64,000 nt of DNA from positions 5,890,001 through 5,954,000 of the forward strand of contig OX291551.1 of assembly GCA_946406115.1 (NCBI GenBank), written 5' to 3'. Position numbers and translations under genes: made by a program. Under the pieces are notes generated by a model, which made no database searches, was not told the origin of the DNA, and saw nothing but the letters and a program-made list of their open reading frames with translations. Source of the DNA: Apoda limacodes. Taxonomy: Eukaryota; Arthropoda; Insecta; Lepidoptera; Limacodidae. Every line of letters starts with the position of its first letter. The first letter of the stretch is position 1. Below are positions 1-10,310 of this stretch, piece after piece.

Positions 1-540
1 TTTATTTAAAGTAAAAATACAATACTTTGATAATCAGCTAAAGAGTATACAATATGTACCGACACACTTAGTAGGTAATTAAAATAAGTGAGTAAGCCAC
101 TAAAAAAAAAATTAGTGTCGGACAACCGTCCGGAATCGTGACAACTTGTGCCTTTCACTTTTTATGTCTGTCTCTCTCGCTCTTAGGCGGGCTAACCATG
201 CCGCGTGCCTCTCACTCGCTCTCATTGTGAGCGCATAACGTGAGCGGAGCGTAACGCAGTTTCTTGAAGTGTCACCCGGCAAACCAATTTATAAGACGTT
301 GTCACGTCAAAAAGTTAATCATGTCAATCATTACTTTTTTGTTTTTATGTTGCATAGGAGGCGCACCATGTGAAGCGTCAAATATCGTCAATCGAGTGAA
401 GGAATTCAGATATTTAAGAGTATTCCGATATTTAATAGAACTAGTGGCTTAAGCGCCATCATAATTATATTCTTGCAAAATCATATGTACATACATATAC
501 TTAAAACTATCCATACTATCTTAATTTTATTATTTAAAAG
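1..540 (+). repeat. Dispersed repeat R1, copy 1 (truncated by the window edge)
   Basis: Two blocks of this stretch recur in inverted orientation near 20.4-20.7 kb: about 1-110 pairs with 20620-20720, and about 300-540 pairs with 20380-20590. The clearest shared words are GCGCACCATGTGAAGCGTCA and GTGAAGGAATTCAGAT. Copy 1 carries about 190 extra bases (about 115-300) that are GC-richer and missing from the other copy. A 62-codon open frame here looks like chance: it is not conserved in the partner. Class unknown; a decayed transposon is likely. Confidence 0.6.
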
Positions 541-917
541 CTGAGCCTTGAGGCGTTCCTAAATTCTGTACAAACCTTTGATGCAATAAATAAAATGAGT
601 AGACTGTTGAGAAAAATATTACTACTAAATTAGAATTCAATTAAGTTATTGAAAATCTTCAATTGAATCAAACCTCAAAGTAAACAGATTTCTCAAGCTC
701 AGAATCCATCAATATCTACTAAAGGGAAAATTAATTAAAAGTGATTTAGCAAATTAAAATTTCTAGAGGTATTCAAATTTTTTTTTGTTTTCTTTTCACT
801 TAAGCTTTCGACAGGCTTCGTATTTTTTATTTATATTATTATTTAGATATACATATCGTCTGCCGGTTAACTTGGTTTTAGGATTTTAGCGATGCAAGAA
901 ATAAGTTTTGTTTGACA
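541..917. other. AT-rich sequence without recognisable features
   Basis: About 380 bases of AT-rich DNA with homopolymer runs. No coding potential, terminal repeat or RNA-like fold was seen. Confidence 0.5.
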
Positions 918-1298
918 TTAACCCGCAATCACTGACGTGTCATTTTGTTGTACTACCACTGACGTATGTAGTATACGTATGTTACTTTAAAGACCTTTTT
1001 TAATTTATAATAATTAAAAAATTATATATTTATTATTCCATTCAAATGAAATAAGAAAAATAAGAAAAACAGTAATAATAATCATAGAAAAATATGTATT
1101 AATAAAAAACGATACAGGTAATCAAAATTACATAGACATTTTTAAAAAATTAACACTAAAATATTCTTTTACAATAGGAACTTCTTTTACTGGTTTTATT
1201 AATTACTAAGGACGGTTTTAATTAGGAAAAAATCACAATTGCCATAAATCATAATATTAAGTACTTTTTACAACAAATGTAACAGGTCGGCTTCAACA

Positions 1299-1365
1299 CT
1301 ACAAGCAGACCGGTTTACGACAAGCTTGACAGCCGTGCCGGGTTTTGCGACGTTTCAGCTTGAAA
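1299..1365 (-). pseudogene. piggyBac transposase C-terminal cysteine-rich motif remnant
   Basis: On the minus strand a basic stretch followed by a CxxC pair can be read (KRRKTRHGCQACRKPVCL, then a stop). The spacing of basic residues, CxxC and KPVC resembles the zinc-binding cysteine-rich domain that ends piggyBac transposases and binds the terminal repeats. Only about 75 bases separate it from the end of the N-terminal remnant, so the catalytic core (roughly 400 codons in the family) is deleted between them. Confidence 0.6.
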
Positions 1366-1437
1366 ATCTGAGAAAATCGCTGCTTGCTTGACCGATTTCA
1401 TTATCCTTGTTAAGATACGGCCAATCAAAGTTGAGGC

Positions 1438-1734
1438 TCATGTACAAACGATAACCTGGCGGCCAGTTCCCCCACCAATATGTGACAATGGATTGTCGTC
1501 TTCAGAAGGTACAGAATCTAAATCACAAGCAGCAGCCTCTTCACCACTACTATATTCGTCCTCGGAAGACACAACGCGATCTGATAGTATGTAGTCATTT
1601 TCATCAGCCAATGATTCGTCAGATTCATTAAGCCAAGATTCTATAATTTCTTCGCTGCTAATACTATTCACTTAAACACGTGATATTTTAGATGTAGATG
1701 GCATAGAAGACGAATTTAGCCGCTTACGGTTCAT
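1438..1734 (-). pseudogene. piggyBac transposase N-terminal remnant
   Basis: Reading the minus strand from an ATG at 1734 gives about 100 codons, broken by one in-frame stop at 1672-1674. Downstream of the stop the reading is very acidic, with the words SSEEIIESWL, DESLADEND, SSEDEYSSGEE and VPSEDD. A Ser/Glu/Asp-rich, low-complexity N-terminus with an SEDE-type motif is typical of piggyBac transposases (about 550-600 residues). The frame ends at 1438, before the DDD catalytic domain would begin. The TTAA-flanked termini on both sides support the identity. It could not encode an active enzyme. Confidence 0.7.
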
Positions 1735-1989
1735 TTTGTCGGCCGACAAACATAACCAATTTCTTTTTTTTAAACTCAAACTAATACTGATTTTACGTAC
1801 CACATACGTCGGGTAGTCAAACTCATATGCTTAGGAACGTGGCAGGCGTCCGCTCCCCACCGCCGCACTCGCGTCACTGGCAACTAGGAAAGTACCGAAA
1901 AGAACGCGCAAAATTCCCGCATAACTGATTTTGAACAGAAAACTGTTTGGGTGACGTACCATATACGTACGTCAGTGATTGAGGGTTAA

Positions 1990-4426
1990 AGCAAATATCA
2001 ATTAGTAATTCTAAGTATAAACGCACGTACTTGACATTACCTATGTCTTGTCTACAAACTATTCATGATTGTTTTGTTACCTTATTCTTAAACTTTTATC
2101 CAAAAAAATCAGTTATAAAATCACTAATATATCCATAAATAATTGCAATGGAAAAATTAACGAAGCTTTAAACTCGAGGAATTGGTCAACATATATGAAA
2201 ATGCAAATTTGAGAAGAGCTCCGTAGAGTATGTAAGTTTTCGTTACCATAATTCAATTAATTCTTACACTAGCTAGTGTGTATATATAAATGTATGTGTG
2301 TGTGTATAACTAAATTCACTTTACAGGCTAGTGTGTTTCCAGATGTTATTAATCAAAACTAAATTCACTTTACAGCTCAAGTATTACCGTTACTCTGTAA
2401 ATCGATATAAGCACCAAGCACATATATCTTAAGTTGTGATATCTAAACATAAACTTTGAATATACAGCTCTTTCAGTATCTTCATAAAATATTATTCAAT
2501 TCGACACGCAAATGTTGCCAGAGCATTGACAAATAGGTTTGACTTCACATTCACACGGCTACGCGACAGGCTTAAAAATTGCCTTCGTATTTCAGATCCA
2601 AACGTGACCGACATAGTTTTTTTTTTCGTTTCATATGAAATGAAGCGATACAGTTGAAGTCAGAAAAAAGAAAATTGTTCGCGAAAGTTGTCGTTTCTTA
2701 ATATTTATTTCTACCGCAATGTTCAACTTACTACTTAATGTTTTATACGTTTTTTTTCACACTGGTTATTTACATCGTTATTTCATTTTTTTATTGAAAT
2801 TATTAGATATTTTATATTTATATGTATGTGTGTTTGTTTGTTACAACTCAACTATGCAATAACGATAGTAAATAAAAGAAGACATACCAAATCTGCATTT
2901 ATATGTTAGAGGGCAAATCACCAATGTCAAATTTGTCAGTCTGTCTGCACAAAGTGGGTGTGCTATCTATATATGGCACCTTAAAAATAAGTTATTATTA
3001 CCCAAAAAACGATGAAGACAATGGATGAATGTTTTATGCATAATAAGTGTTCAAACCCGACAAAACTATTAAGTAAAGGGCTAAAAATGACAAAACATTA
3101 GTATAGTTTCTTTCTACTAGCTTACTTATTCAAACATTAGCCAATTGTCGTTGTAAACGATTTAGCCTACAATTAATAACTTCTTATTCAATTATTTACA
3201 TGGACAAAATACTTATTTATTGTTATTTATTGCATAAAATAGGTATCAATATGTTCAGATAAATCAATATATTTATAAGTAGGAACATACCAACATGTAT
3301 TTAAAATCAGTAGTCTATAATATATATGTATGATGACTGATTTCTTAAATAGATAAGTATATCGTTTGAATTCAGGTATAACATTAATAGTACTTACATT
3401 GTGTATTAATGGTGGTAGGCGATAATTACTCAAGAGCAGCTATTTAGAAGCCTAACTAAAGCTGAAGGCTTTGATGATGACTTTGTTATTTCAGTTTTGA
3501 GTTTGTTATTTCAGTACAAGTAAAGAAAGTGTTATAGAAATCATCTACCTAATTCTTAACTTTATCGTAAGAATTTATATTAGAAGGCTAAGAATTAAAA
3601 AACACAGACGATAAAAAAAAATTCAACAAAAATATACTTTTTTTGCAATGACATTGTTATTTTACAATATCACCGAGTAACCAATATAGCTCTGCGTTAC
3701 AATTTGAGAATCCAAGAATCTCGAAATTTAATTTGACTTTTACATCAAATTCAAGATTCTTAAGCAATTTTAGAGTTTCATACCCAAAGGGTGCCAACGG
3801 GAACCTATTACTAATATGTTTTATTTTTCACAAGATATCCCAACATAATATAAAAAAACAAACATATAAATAAGTAAATGTGAGACTTTTAGAGTCATTG
3901 TAGAGCGAACTCTATTATACTTTAAACAAGAGATAATAACTGGCCAAGTGAGAGTCTGACTCGCCAAAATGACCTTATTATGCTGGTACACAACTTTTCA
4001 CTTATTTTTCAAAAGTAATAACTGATTTTATAATTAAAGCGCTAATTTTACTAATATAAAAATATAGCTTTCAAACATTAACTTGGCCATATTTTAACTT
4101 TTTATACCTAAATTAACTAGCCAGCTAGCCCTCGTAAACTTGTAAAATTTTGTGAGTTATGCAGGTTGTAACAACGTAGTGAAAAAATCCTATGTCTATG
4201 GTTGTAACAGAATAGGGGTACTGAAAGAGCAACACCAGAAAGCCTTACAAGTATTTACACATTTAGAAAAGGTTACAGAAACAGAATTTAAGACAAAGGT
4301 ACTCTTTCAGGAAATATGAATTTTTATAGTGTGTGTTTAAAAAAATAAAATAAAATTTGGAATTTAAACCTAAGCCCTGTGTGTGTATAATTCCTTTAAA
4401 TATAAGTACAGGAATATGTTATAATT
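1990..4426. other. AT-rich intergenic stretch, little recognisable
   Basis: About 2.4 kb of AT-rich DNA. A roughly 20-bp word, CTAAATTCACTTTACAG, is repeated directly near 2310 and 2359. A block at about 3409-3525 (containing GCTATTTAGAAGC and a GAAGGCTTT word) has a relaxed direct counterpart at about 8395-8505, so it is probably a decayed dispersed repeat. No coding region was supported. Confidence 0.4.
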
Positions 4427-4985
4427 GGCCGGTTTTTATTATTTGTTGTTATTCTTGAGAGCTCACACACATTATGGTCACTGTACAATGTGTTTTTTTT
4501 TACGACAGAGCAACTAGATTATTAAGTTTGTAACCTGGACCTTATTGGGAACAGTCTCTAGCTATTCGGTCTCCGGAATTCGAGAGAAAAATGTATAGAA
4601 GTCTGACTTATCTTTCGAAACACGTTAATAAAGTAGCATACATTATTCTCTCGAATTCCAGAGTCCGAATAACTCGAGATCGTTACCAATACGGTCCCTG
4701 TGCGGCAAGCGCCGCGCCCGAATTCGAACGTAATTATTGTTTATAATTTACTCAGTACCTATTGTTCAGAATTTTATTATTTAATTTTTCTATAACGATC
4801 ATAAACTAATGTTTTTAATACCTGTTTTACGCAAATACCAACTTGATCTAAGCAGCTTTAAATGGAATTTGTACTAAGTTAAATTTTTACTTTTCAGACA
4901 TTATTTTTTAAATTGGTCGACTATTACTCATTAAGTTGTGAGGCCTTCTTAGCTATGATAGTTTTCCTGTTAATTACGTTATATA
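4427..4985 (-). repeat. Dispersed repeat F1, minus-strand copy, interrupted by a fold-back element
   Basis: On the minus strand this carries the words ACAACAAATAATAAAAACCG and TACTTAGATGAAGTTGGTA-like sequence, which also occur on the plus strand at 23385-23700 and 44510-45365, with a partial copy near 45720-45800. The copy is split by the 4536-4700 fold-back element. In the two plus-strand copies the family leads into a 5S-like segment and a Helitron-like terminus; those parts are not recognisable here. Confidence 0.6.
4536..4700. mobile_element. Small fold-back element nested in repeat F1
   Basis: About 165 bp whose two ends are inverted copies of roughly 60 bp: GAATTCGAGAGAA on the left faces TTCTCTCGAATTC on the right, and the outer parts GGACCTTATTGGGAAC and its complement-like GTTACCAATACGGTCC also pair with a few mismatches. 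It encodes nothing and would fold into a long imperfect hairpin. The structure is that of a MITE; transposase family unknown. Confidence 0.7.
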
Positions 4986-5019
4986 TGCTACTCCCATGAT
5001 TTTCACATATTCAAGAACA

Positions 5020-5109
5020 GCCATTTAGCTGGCAGTGGGGGGGGGCACTAGGCTCTAACACAAAATTGCACTTTAAAACGAGCTACCCAACGACACTCCA
5101 CACTATGAG
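5020..5109 (+). repeat. 90-bp direct repeat, copy 1
   Basis: Begins CCATTTAGCTGGCAGTGGGG, includes a G-run and TTAAAACGAGCTACCCAACG, and ends CCACACTATGAG. An almost identical copy lies at 5590-5680 in the same orientation. Copy 1 is directly followed by a CR1 LINE fragment on the opposite strand. Confidence 0.8.
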
Positions 5110-5116
5110 CTCCACA

Positions 5117-5202
5117 CGATAGCGAGCGGTGAGATATGGTAGAATGTAACCGAGGGCATCATTACGAACAATTCCTCAGATCACATCCCATTATACAACG
5201 CT
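5117..5202 (-). mobile_element. CR1-type LINE fragment (internal, very short)
   Basis: About 85 bp that match, on the minus strand, the part of the CR1 reverse transcriptase C-terminus reading LFEMMPTATFYHRTARHR in the better copy at 28.2-28.7 kb. It is truncated on both sides and abuts the direct repeat at 5020-5109. Confidence 0.65.
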
Positions 5203-5589
5203 ATAATAATAATGGACTACTATTCTAATAAGTGTATATTATGATGTAGTATTTCGTAATTATAATAGCGACCTTCTGTTAGGAATATTCTATATTGTCG
5301 TTTAACTAACTACTAGTACATACTTAACTACCTATTATTATTGTGTATTGACAACCATAAATGTAATCCTGATTGTAATATATGACTTATATAATTATAC
5401 ACCTCAGGTTACCCCACAAATAGGTGACCCCGTCGTTATATGATAAGTTCGTACGTTCCCATTGCAGACAACTCAGGGCTAGAATCAGAACGCTTCATAG
5501 GGATCTATCTGTTTGCGATCGCACCCGTCCGCCATTCAGGACAGGATGCGAGACTCATAAAATACATCGCGCTTGAAGATTTTTCACCT

Positions 5590-5680
5590 GCCATTTAGCT
5601 GGCAGTGGGGGGGGGGCACTAGGCTCTAACACAAATTTGCACTTTAAAACGAGCTACCCAACGACACTCCACACTATGAG
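5590..5680 (+). repeat. 90-bp direct repeat, copy 2
   Basis: Same sequence as 5020-5109 with a G-run one or two bases longer and a single A/T change. The 480 bp between the copies hold the CR1 fragment and unassigned sequence. Confidence 0.8.
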
Positions 5681-5825
5681 GTGGACAAGAAAAAAATATT
5701 CATCCCCACTAGGTAGGAGGTACTCTAGAAAAAATTTTATTTTACCACTTTGTCGGCCTAATTAATATGTATACTATTCCAAATTACAGGTTTCTAGTAC
5801 AAATGGTCTCTGAAATAAGCCGCGG

Positions 5826-5890
5826 ACAGACGGACGGAACAACATGGCGAAACTATAAAGGTTCCTTGTTGACTACGGAACCCTTAAAAG
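5826..5890 (+). repeat. GGACGGA-type lepidopteran repeat fragment
   Basis: Contains ACATGGCGAAACTATAA next to a GACGGACGGA tract and TACGGAACCC. Related fragments occur at 10260-10310, 14530-14600, 44333-44400 and 60540-60590. The word TACGGAACCCTAAAAA also ends the repeat element at 51675-52555, so these are probably pieces of the same Helitron-like families described below. Confidence 0.55.
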
Positions 5891-5895
5891 GAGGA

Positions 5896-6046
5896 AAATA
5901 AACTTTTGTGACCCGGCGGTCAGAAATCAAAACTACAGTTGCTATTTTAAGAAAGAGAATTGAATTGAAATGTGAACTTACAACGACACTAGCGAAGCTA
6001 ACCAAAAACCCAAGATTAGAAGGTCAAAAAAGTTTGCAAGCACTTT
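5896..6046 (-). mobile_element. MITE family A, copy 1
   Basis: About 150 bp with inverted ends of the type AAACTTTT(C/G)TGACC. It shares the core CTACAGTTGC...ACAACGACACTAGCG with the opposite-strand copies at 6452-6577 and 60319-60445. No coding capacity. Confidence 0.65.
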
Positions 6047-6451
6047 ACTTGAAATCCAGTTGATCTTGAGTGAATTTTCTGTGCATCTAGTGCAGATATA
6101 CAAACTCTCAATACATAGTCAGCCAAGGGTTGAGACTTAATCGATAGCTTATTGTCCCATCATTCTGTTAAGTATAAGCTGCTCCGGATTACTGCGAGCG
6201 ACCGCACTCGCGCGAGAGTATATCGAGAACCTTTTATCTCTCTTTGAAATATGAATTATGGATTACGTATTTTACTTGCACAAAGGTTCTTGAACCTAAG
6301 CATTTTCCCATTTAACCTGCTTCACTTATTCCTAAGTACTTAGAGCACGCCCCGCGGCCCCGCCTGGAAAATATGTATATCATCTTACATTACGGCGACC
6401 TATTACGAAATTGAAACTCAAAATAAGGTTAGAACTATCGAATTTTGTTAT

Positions 6452-6577
6452 TGTTCCGACAAACTTTTATTACCCTTCGACCTTCGGTGTTTGGTCGCTA
6501 GTGTCGTTGTAATAATTCAATATGGCAACTTTTGTTTTGATTTTTTGACCACCAGGTCAGAAAAGTTTGTTGCACTA
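6452..6577 (+). mobile_element. MITE family A, copy 2
   Basis: Left end GACAAACTTTTATTACC and right end GGTCAGAAAAGTTTGTTGCA are inverted relatives. The interior has GTGTTTGGTCGCTAGTGTCG and CAATATGGC, shared with the copy at 60319-60445. About 125 bp, non-coding. Confidence 0.75.
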
Positions 6578-7103
6578 TTCATGGATAATATATCACTTCC
6601 ATCAGTGACATTATACATCACACGTGATGGGATATTCAATATTTCACACCGCACTGCCCCGCACGACTCTTTTGTCATATGTTTTTTGCAAAGATGTAAC
6701 TTATTGCGTCCTTAATATAGGAAACTAGAAGAGATACAGCATGTTTAGGTATAGTGCCTTAAATTTCTTCCGACTTGGCGAAACGAGAAACTCGAGAGTC
6801 GTCTAAAATAGATAAATCGAAATTTCCGATTTCGATAAAACGGCTTAACACTCTGACTTTGTATGGGCAGATCGACTCTAAATAAGTTTCAATCGATAGG
6901 GAAGGCTTGCCCTTACTTGTGATGGTGTATGATATAAATAAAAAACCTTTTATTTCACACTAATTTGTATGTAATAAGTACAATTTTAGGAATCCAAAAA
7001 AAAATCTAACACAATGAGTGATATGACTAGATATAAAATAATTTGTTTAGATTAATTAATTAGTAAGATTATTTTTTATGGAATGTGCGTGAACCCCTTT
7101 TAG

Positions 7104-7340
7104 TTGAGGATGAAGAATTTATCATTTGCTTTTTTCAACCAAAGTTTTTCAGCGATTTTTTACAATATCTTCTGCCCATCTGGTTCTAGGTCTTACTTTC
7201 TTCTGGTGCCAATAGTACCTCTAAAATTCTACATTGGATTTGTCCAGCGGCTGTCACTCATTCTGGCTACATGGCCTGCCCACCGCCATTTCAGTATTTT
7301 TGCATAGCTCAGAACGTCTATTGCTGCTGAAGTTGTTGGG
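7104..7340 (-). pseudogene. RTE-like LINE C-terminal fragment
   Basis: The minus strand can be read as KWRWAGHVARMSDSRWT followed by a degraded RTRW motif. This is the region at the very C-terminus of RTE-clade LINE proteins (compare AGHIARQTDNRWG in the better copy at 38.7-39.0 kb). It has several frame breaks, and the reverse transcriptase domain itself is absent. It lies tail to tail with another LINE end on the plus strand at 7430-7830. Confidence 0.6.
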
Positions 7341-7429
7341 TTTCGACCTCGACAGGTGTTTTTCATGGAATTTACATATCAAAGGTCCCTGCGCCCGTCT
7401 AGGCCCGAGCCTGTTTTGCATTGCGTTGA

Positions 7430-7830
7430 CTCGAAGCAACGGCGGAAAAGAAAATTGTAAGAGTGTGTTACTTCGCGGTCTGGTTACCTACGGCACACAG
7501 CTATGCGCACAAGCAGCTGATAGAAACCGGGCCTTCGTAATGTAGAAACAAGCAGTGCGAGCAATGGCCGGGATGCCGGACGACGTCTCAGCCAAACGGG
7601 GTACACGCAGTTCTATGATTTCAAAGAATTCATGGAGCTGCCGCTGTGAATGCAAAGCAATTCTGAATGTCGATTTTTCTTAAATTTTTATTATTGTTAT
7701 ATTCGTTTAAATGTTTATTATAATTTCTTTAGCAAAACTGTATTTAATTGAATATTTTGAGATATCATAGTTTATGTTGAACTATTATGTAACATTGTTA
7801 TGAATAAAATCTGTATCTGTATCATATTAT
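7430..7830 (+). pseudogene. Jockey/CR1-superfamily LINE 3' end
   Basis: A degraded reading gives VTYGTQLCAQAADR and, after one stop, KQAVRAMAGMPDDVSAK. This resembles the region after the polymerase motifs of Jockey-superfamily reverse transcriptases (usually ADR..F..QKRAVRA..G). An AT-rich 3' untranslated stretch follows, with AATAAA at about 7802 and a short CTGTATCTGTATC tail, as LINE 3' ends often have. It is 5'-truncated and non-functional. Confidence 0.55.
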
Positions 7831-7933
7831 TAATTACGAGAAACGAAAAAAATTTCGATCGGTTTCAAAGAAAAGGGCTACACAATCCATACAGATCATT
7901 TGCAACAAAACAACCGCACTCACAGCTGCCGCT

Positions 7934-8822
7934 GCTAAGACCTTAATTACTCCCACGGGCTTTTCCTTTGGAAATTTAACTTTCCTCAAGGCAAAAGTTA
8001 ATAACATATGAAAACTGTCCTGTGCGAACCGCCTGCGCTCTACGTACTTATTCTATTCTATCAAGTATATAAAAAAGCGCCATCTTTGGTTCAAGATATG
8101 AAGTACGCGCCAAGCGAGCAGTAACAAGTTTTTTTAGATACCGCTAGAAGTCGTTGATTTCTTCTGTTCCCGACATTTCAATTGTGTTTTGGTGAGTTTT
8201 TTACACATTTTTACACATATTTTATGCACACCATACTTTGCCTCTTTTGTTTTATACATTCCCTTCACATAGTGAAGCTAGGGATTCTTACCAGCTCATC
8301 TCAAGATGCAGTAGCTGCGCCTGCCGGTCATCTGAGGTTTTGCATGTTCCTAAAATCCTAACCTAACCTAACTAACCTAAGAAAATAATTGTGTATTAAG
8401 GGTAGTAAGGAGAGAATAACGAGAGGCTATTTAGAAGCTTAAGGCCGAACACCGAAGGCTTTTATGACTCGAGTTTGTAATTTCCAGATTTGCGAGTAAA
8501 TGAATAAATGTATAAGGTGAATCAATATATAAACCCATTAAAACACAATTAAAAGGGCGGATATAGAAGTAGAGAAAACAACGCCACTACCAGATGGATG
8601 GACTACTAGATATCTAGTATCTAGTGAATTTATGAATTATAAAGTTAAAACTAGTAATTGCTTGCTTTGCACGTCCTTCATATTTTGCAGCTGTTCAGCT
8701 TTTGTATATACTTAATAGAATACTTGCGGCAATACCGCCCGTGGATTCTATAAACGCACGCTCGTTTTGAAGAAAGAAAAATTTACAAAGAAAACGCCCG
8801 TGGGAGTAATTAAGGTCTAAGC
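7934..8822. mobile_element. 889-bp element with long terminal inverted repeats
   Basis: The left end (GCTAAGACCTTAATTACTCC, then CACGGGC) and the complement of the right end (GCTTAGACCTTAATTACTCC, then CACGGGC) are nearly identical over about 37 bp. Weaker inverted similarity continues to about 160 bp (a TATTCTAT..AAGTATATA word in both). No transposase is encoded. The interior holds a run of CCTAA motifs and a block resembling 3409-3525. Long-TIR, non-autonomous DNA transposon; family unknown. Confidence 0.75.
8357..8380 (+). repeat. Short interstitial CCTAA (insect telomere-type) run
   Basis: Reads CCTAACCTAACCTAA, CTAA, CCTAA. The complement of CCTAA is TTAGG, the telomere unit of most insects including Lepidoptera. 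The run is about four and a half units long and lies inside the long-TIR element, so chance or element-borne origin is as likely as a telomere-derived one. Confidence 0.6.
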
Positions 8823-9356
8823 ACCCACTTTTCCTGCCCGTAATGACACCGTTTTCGAGTAAGTGTCATGAAAAGTATGCTATAGTGACGTATTAGCAAC
8901 AGGATCCTTAATCTAGGCTCGTTTGTTGTAATCTCCATTATTAAGGATTTTGTAGAATAATACCAAGCCGTACGACGCAACATTTATTTCGTTGCGTTTA
9001 TTTAATCTTTGGTATTTTCTACAAGTTAAGCTTTGCTAGAATAAATGAGTTAACCGTGGCTCTATCCTATCGCCAAAATTACCGTATCATAGATAAAAAG
9101 AATGCGTTGTTCAAGTAAAAGCCTCGCTTAACCCAGCCTACTATATACTGTTTTTATTCCCCCAAATAAAGTTAAACTGTTATTCTTTTATTTATTACAA
9201 GGACCAAACTTGATGAGCAGATATTAACAGAAAACAATAAATAAATAGTTTTAATTATTTATATCTACTCTTTTTAGTTAAGATAAACAATTGTAGACTA
9301 TAATGCCTATATTAATAACAATCCAATCGGTAATTTTGTTTTTAACCATATACTAT

Positions 9357-9590
9357 TCTACTAATATTATAAATGTGAAAGTAGGTCTGAATGGATAGAT
9401 GGTTGGATGTTGTTACTCAATCACGCTTCAACAACTGGACGAATCGGGATGAAACTTGGCCCACATATAGGTTAGGTCCTGAAATAGGCCAAAAAAATCA
9501 ACAAAAAAGAAATTCCCCTGGAATAACTATAACCGAGCTTAAACGAACTACAGCTTGCTATAGCAACATTCATTAGTATAATAAAGGAGT
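9357..9590 (+). repeat. Helitron-type lepidopteran repeat fragment
   Basis: Starts ACTAATATTATAAATGTGAA and includes GGATGTTGTTACTCAATCAC and GGATGAAACTTGGC, the order typical of a very common lepidopteran repeat that ends in ACTAATATTATAAATGCGAA. I assign it to the Helitron-like families from general knowledge; no terminal hairpin is visible here. Its 61-codon open frame is not considered real. Confidence 0.5.
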
Positions 9591-9614
9591 TAATTAAGGA
9601 GTTCCACGCCGATA

Positions 9615-10310
9615 AACAAATTTAAGGCGGGCAGAGTAAATTAGTAACACCTACAAAAATTTAGTAAATACGGCACTGCGAGAAGAGACTGCAAAGCATC
9701 CCAGGTCTCGATAAATTCTAAGGCCTTTTATAGTCATTAAGTCTACGCAGATTCCAAATTATAATTTTCTGGTGTATGTATAATATGGCCAAGCTAGTAT
9801 GTATAAGGTCCATTTTAGTACAAAATCCTTTCAGAAACTTCTGGTTCGATAAGCTATTAGTTCAAGACTATTATTAATGTTCCTTGAAAAATATATGACT
9901 TAAGACTGAGGCCAGATAAGCTAGGATTCTAATTCTAATCAGACTTTCAGGTGAAGCTTCTGAATAAAGCAGCAGATCACTATGTGCGGAGCCAGATATT
10001 GCTCCGTGGGGTGCGGTAAAGTTCCATTTTAATTTAACTTTAGTAACGAGGTGAGAGTATTTCTCACTATGCTTATTGCGCAGTGCTACCATAAAGTTTA
10101 AACAGAGGAAAATAGAGCCTTGAAAATTTAATGATGAATACGATTACGATTTTTTTTTTTATCAAATTTCTTTTATAAAAATAAAGCTGACCATGTAAAC
10201 TAAGCATTTTTTTGTGACAAACAAACGTTTTTTTTTATATTTTTAGGGGTTTCTTAACCAAATGGCACGAATGGAACACTTATGGTTTCGTTATGTCACT
10301 CCGTCTGTCT
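9615..10310 (-). repeat. Repeat R2, copy 1 (inverted relative to 14525-15175)
   Basis: About 690 bp that match, as reverse complement, 14525-15175. The best-conserved part covers 9874-10092, where both copies share a 65-codon open frame with only one amino-acid difference (beginning MVALR.KHSEKYSHLV). The similarity runs on through non-coding flanks into a GGACGGA-type end at 10260-10310. The conserved frame probably reflects young duplication, not coding constraint. Unknown class. Confidence 0.75.

Larger units (their letters stand above)
918..1989 (-). mobile_element. Non-autonomous piggyBac-type transposon with TTAA target duplication
   Basis: The element (922-1985) is flanked on both sides by TTAA (918-921 and 1986-1989), the target used by piggyBac transposases. 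Its ends are inverted: CCCGCAATCACTGACGT on the left and, on the complementary strand of the right end, CCCTCAATCACTGACGT. Subterminal copies of an ACGTATG/CATACGT-type motif lie inside both ends. The 1.06-kb interior keeps the N-terminal and the cysteine-rich C-terminal remains of a transposase on the minus strand but has no room for the catalytic domain, so it is an internally deleted derivative. Mobilisation would need a transposase from elsewhere. Confidence 0.85.

Noticed and set aside
264..452. 62-codon frame with a signal-peptide-like hydrophobic start (IITFLFLCCIGGAPCEAS)
   Set aside because: Lies in repeat R1; the other copy has a different upstream sequence, so no secreted peptide gene is supported.
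5020..5680. Direct repeats as LTRs of a small retrotransposon
   Set aside because: No TG...CA ends, primer-binding site or polypurine tract could be found; left as direct repeats of unknown origin.
8357..8380. True telomere or subtelomere boundary
   Set aside because: Only about four and a half CCTAA units inside a transposon-like element; no long array.
9874..10092. 72-codon frame almost identical to one at 14700-14951, suggesting a conserved gene pair
   Set aside because: Nucleotide similarity continues equally through the flanking non-coding sequence, so repeat duplication explains it without coding constraint.
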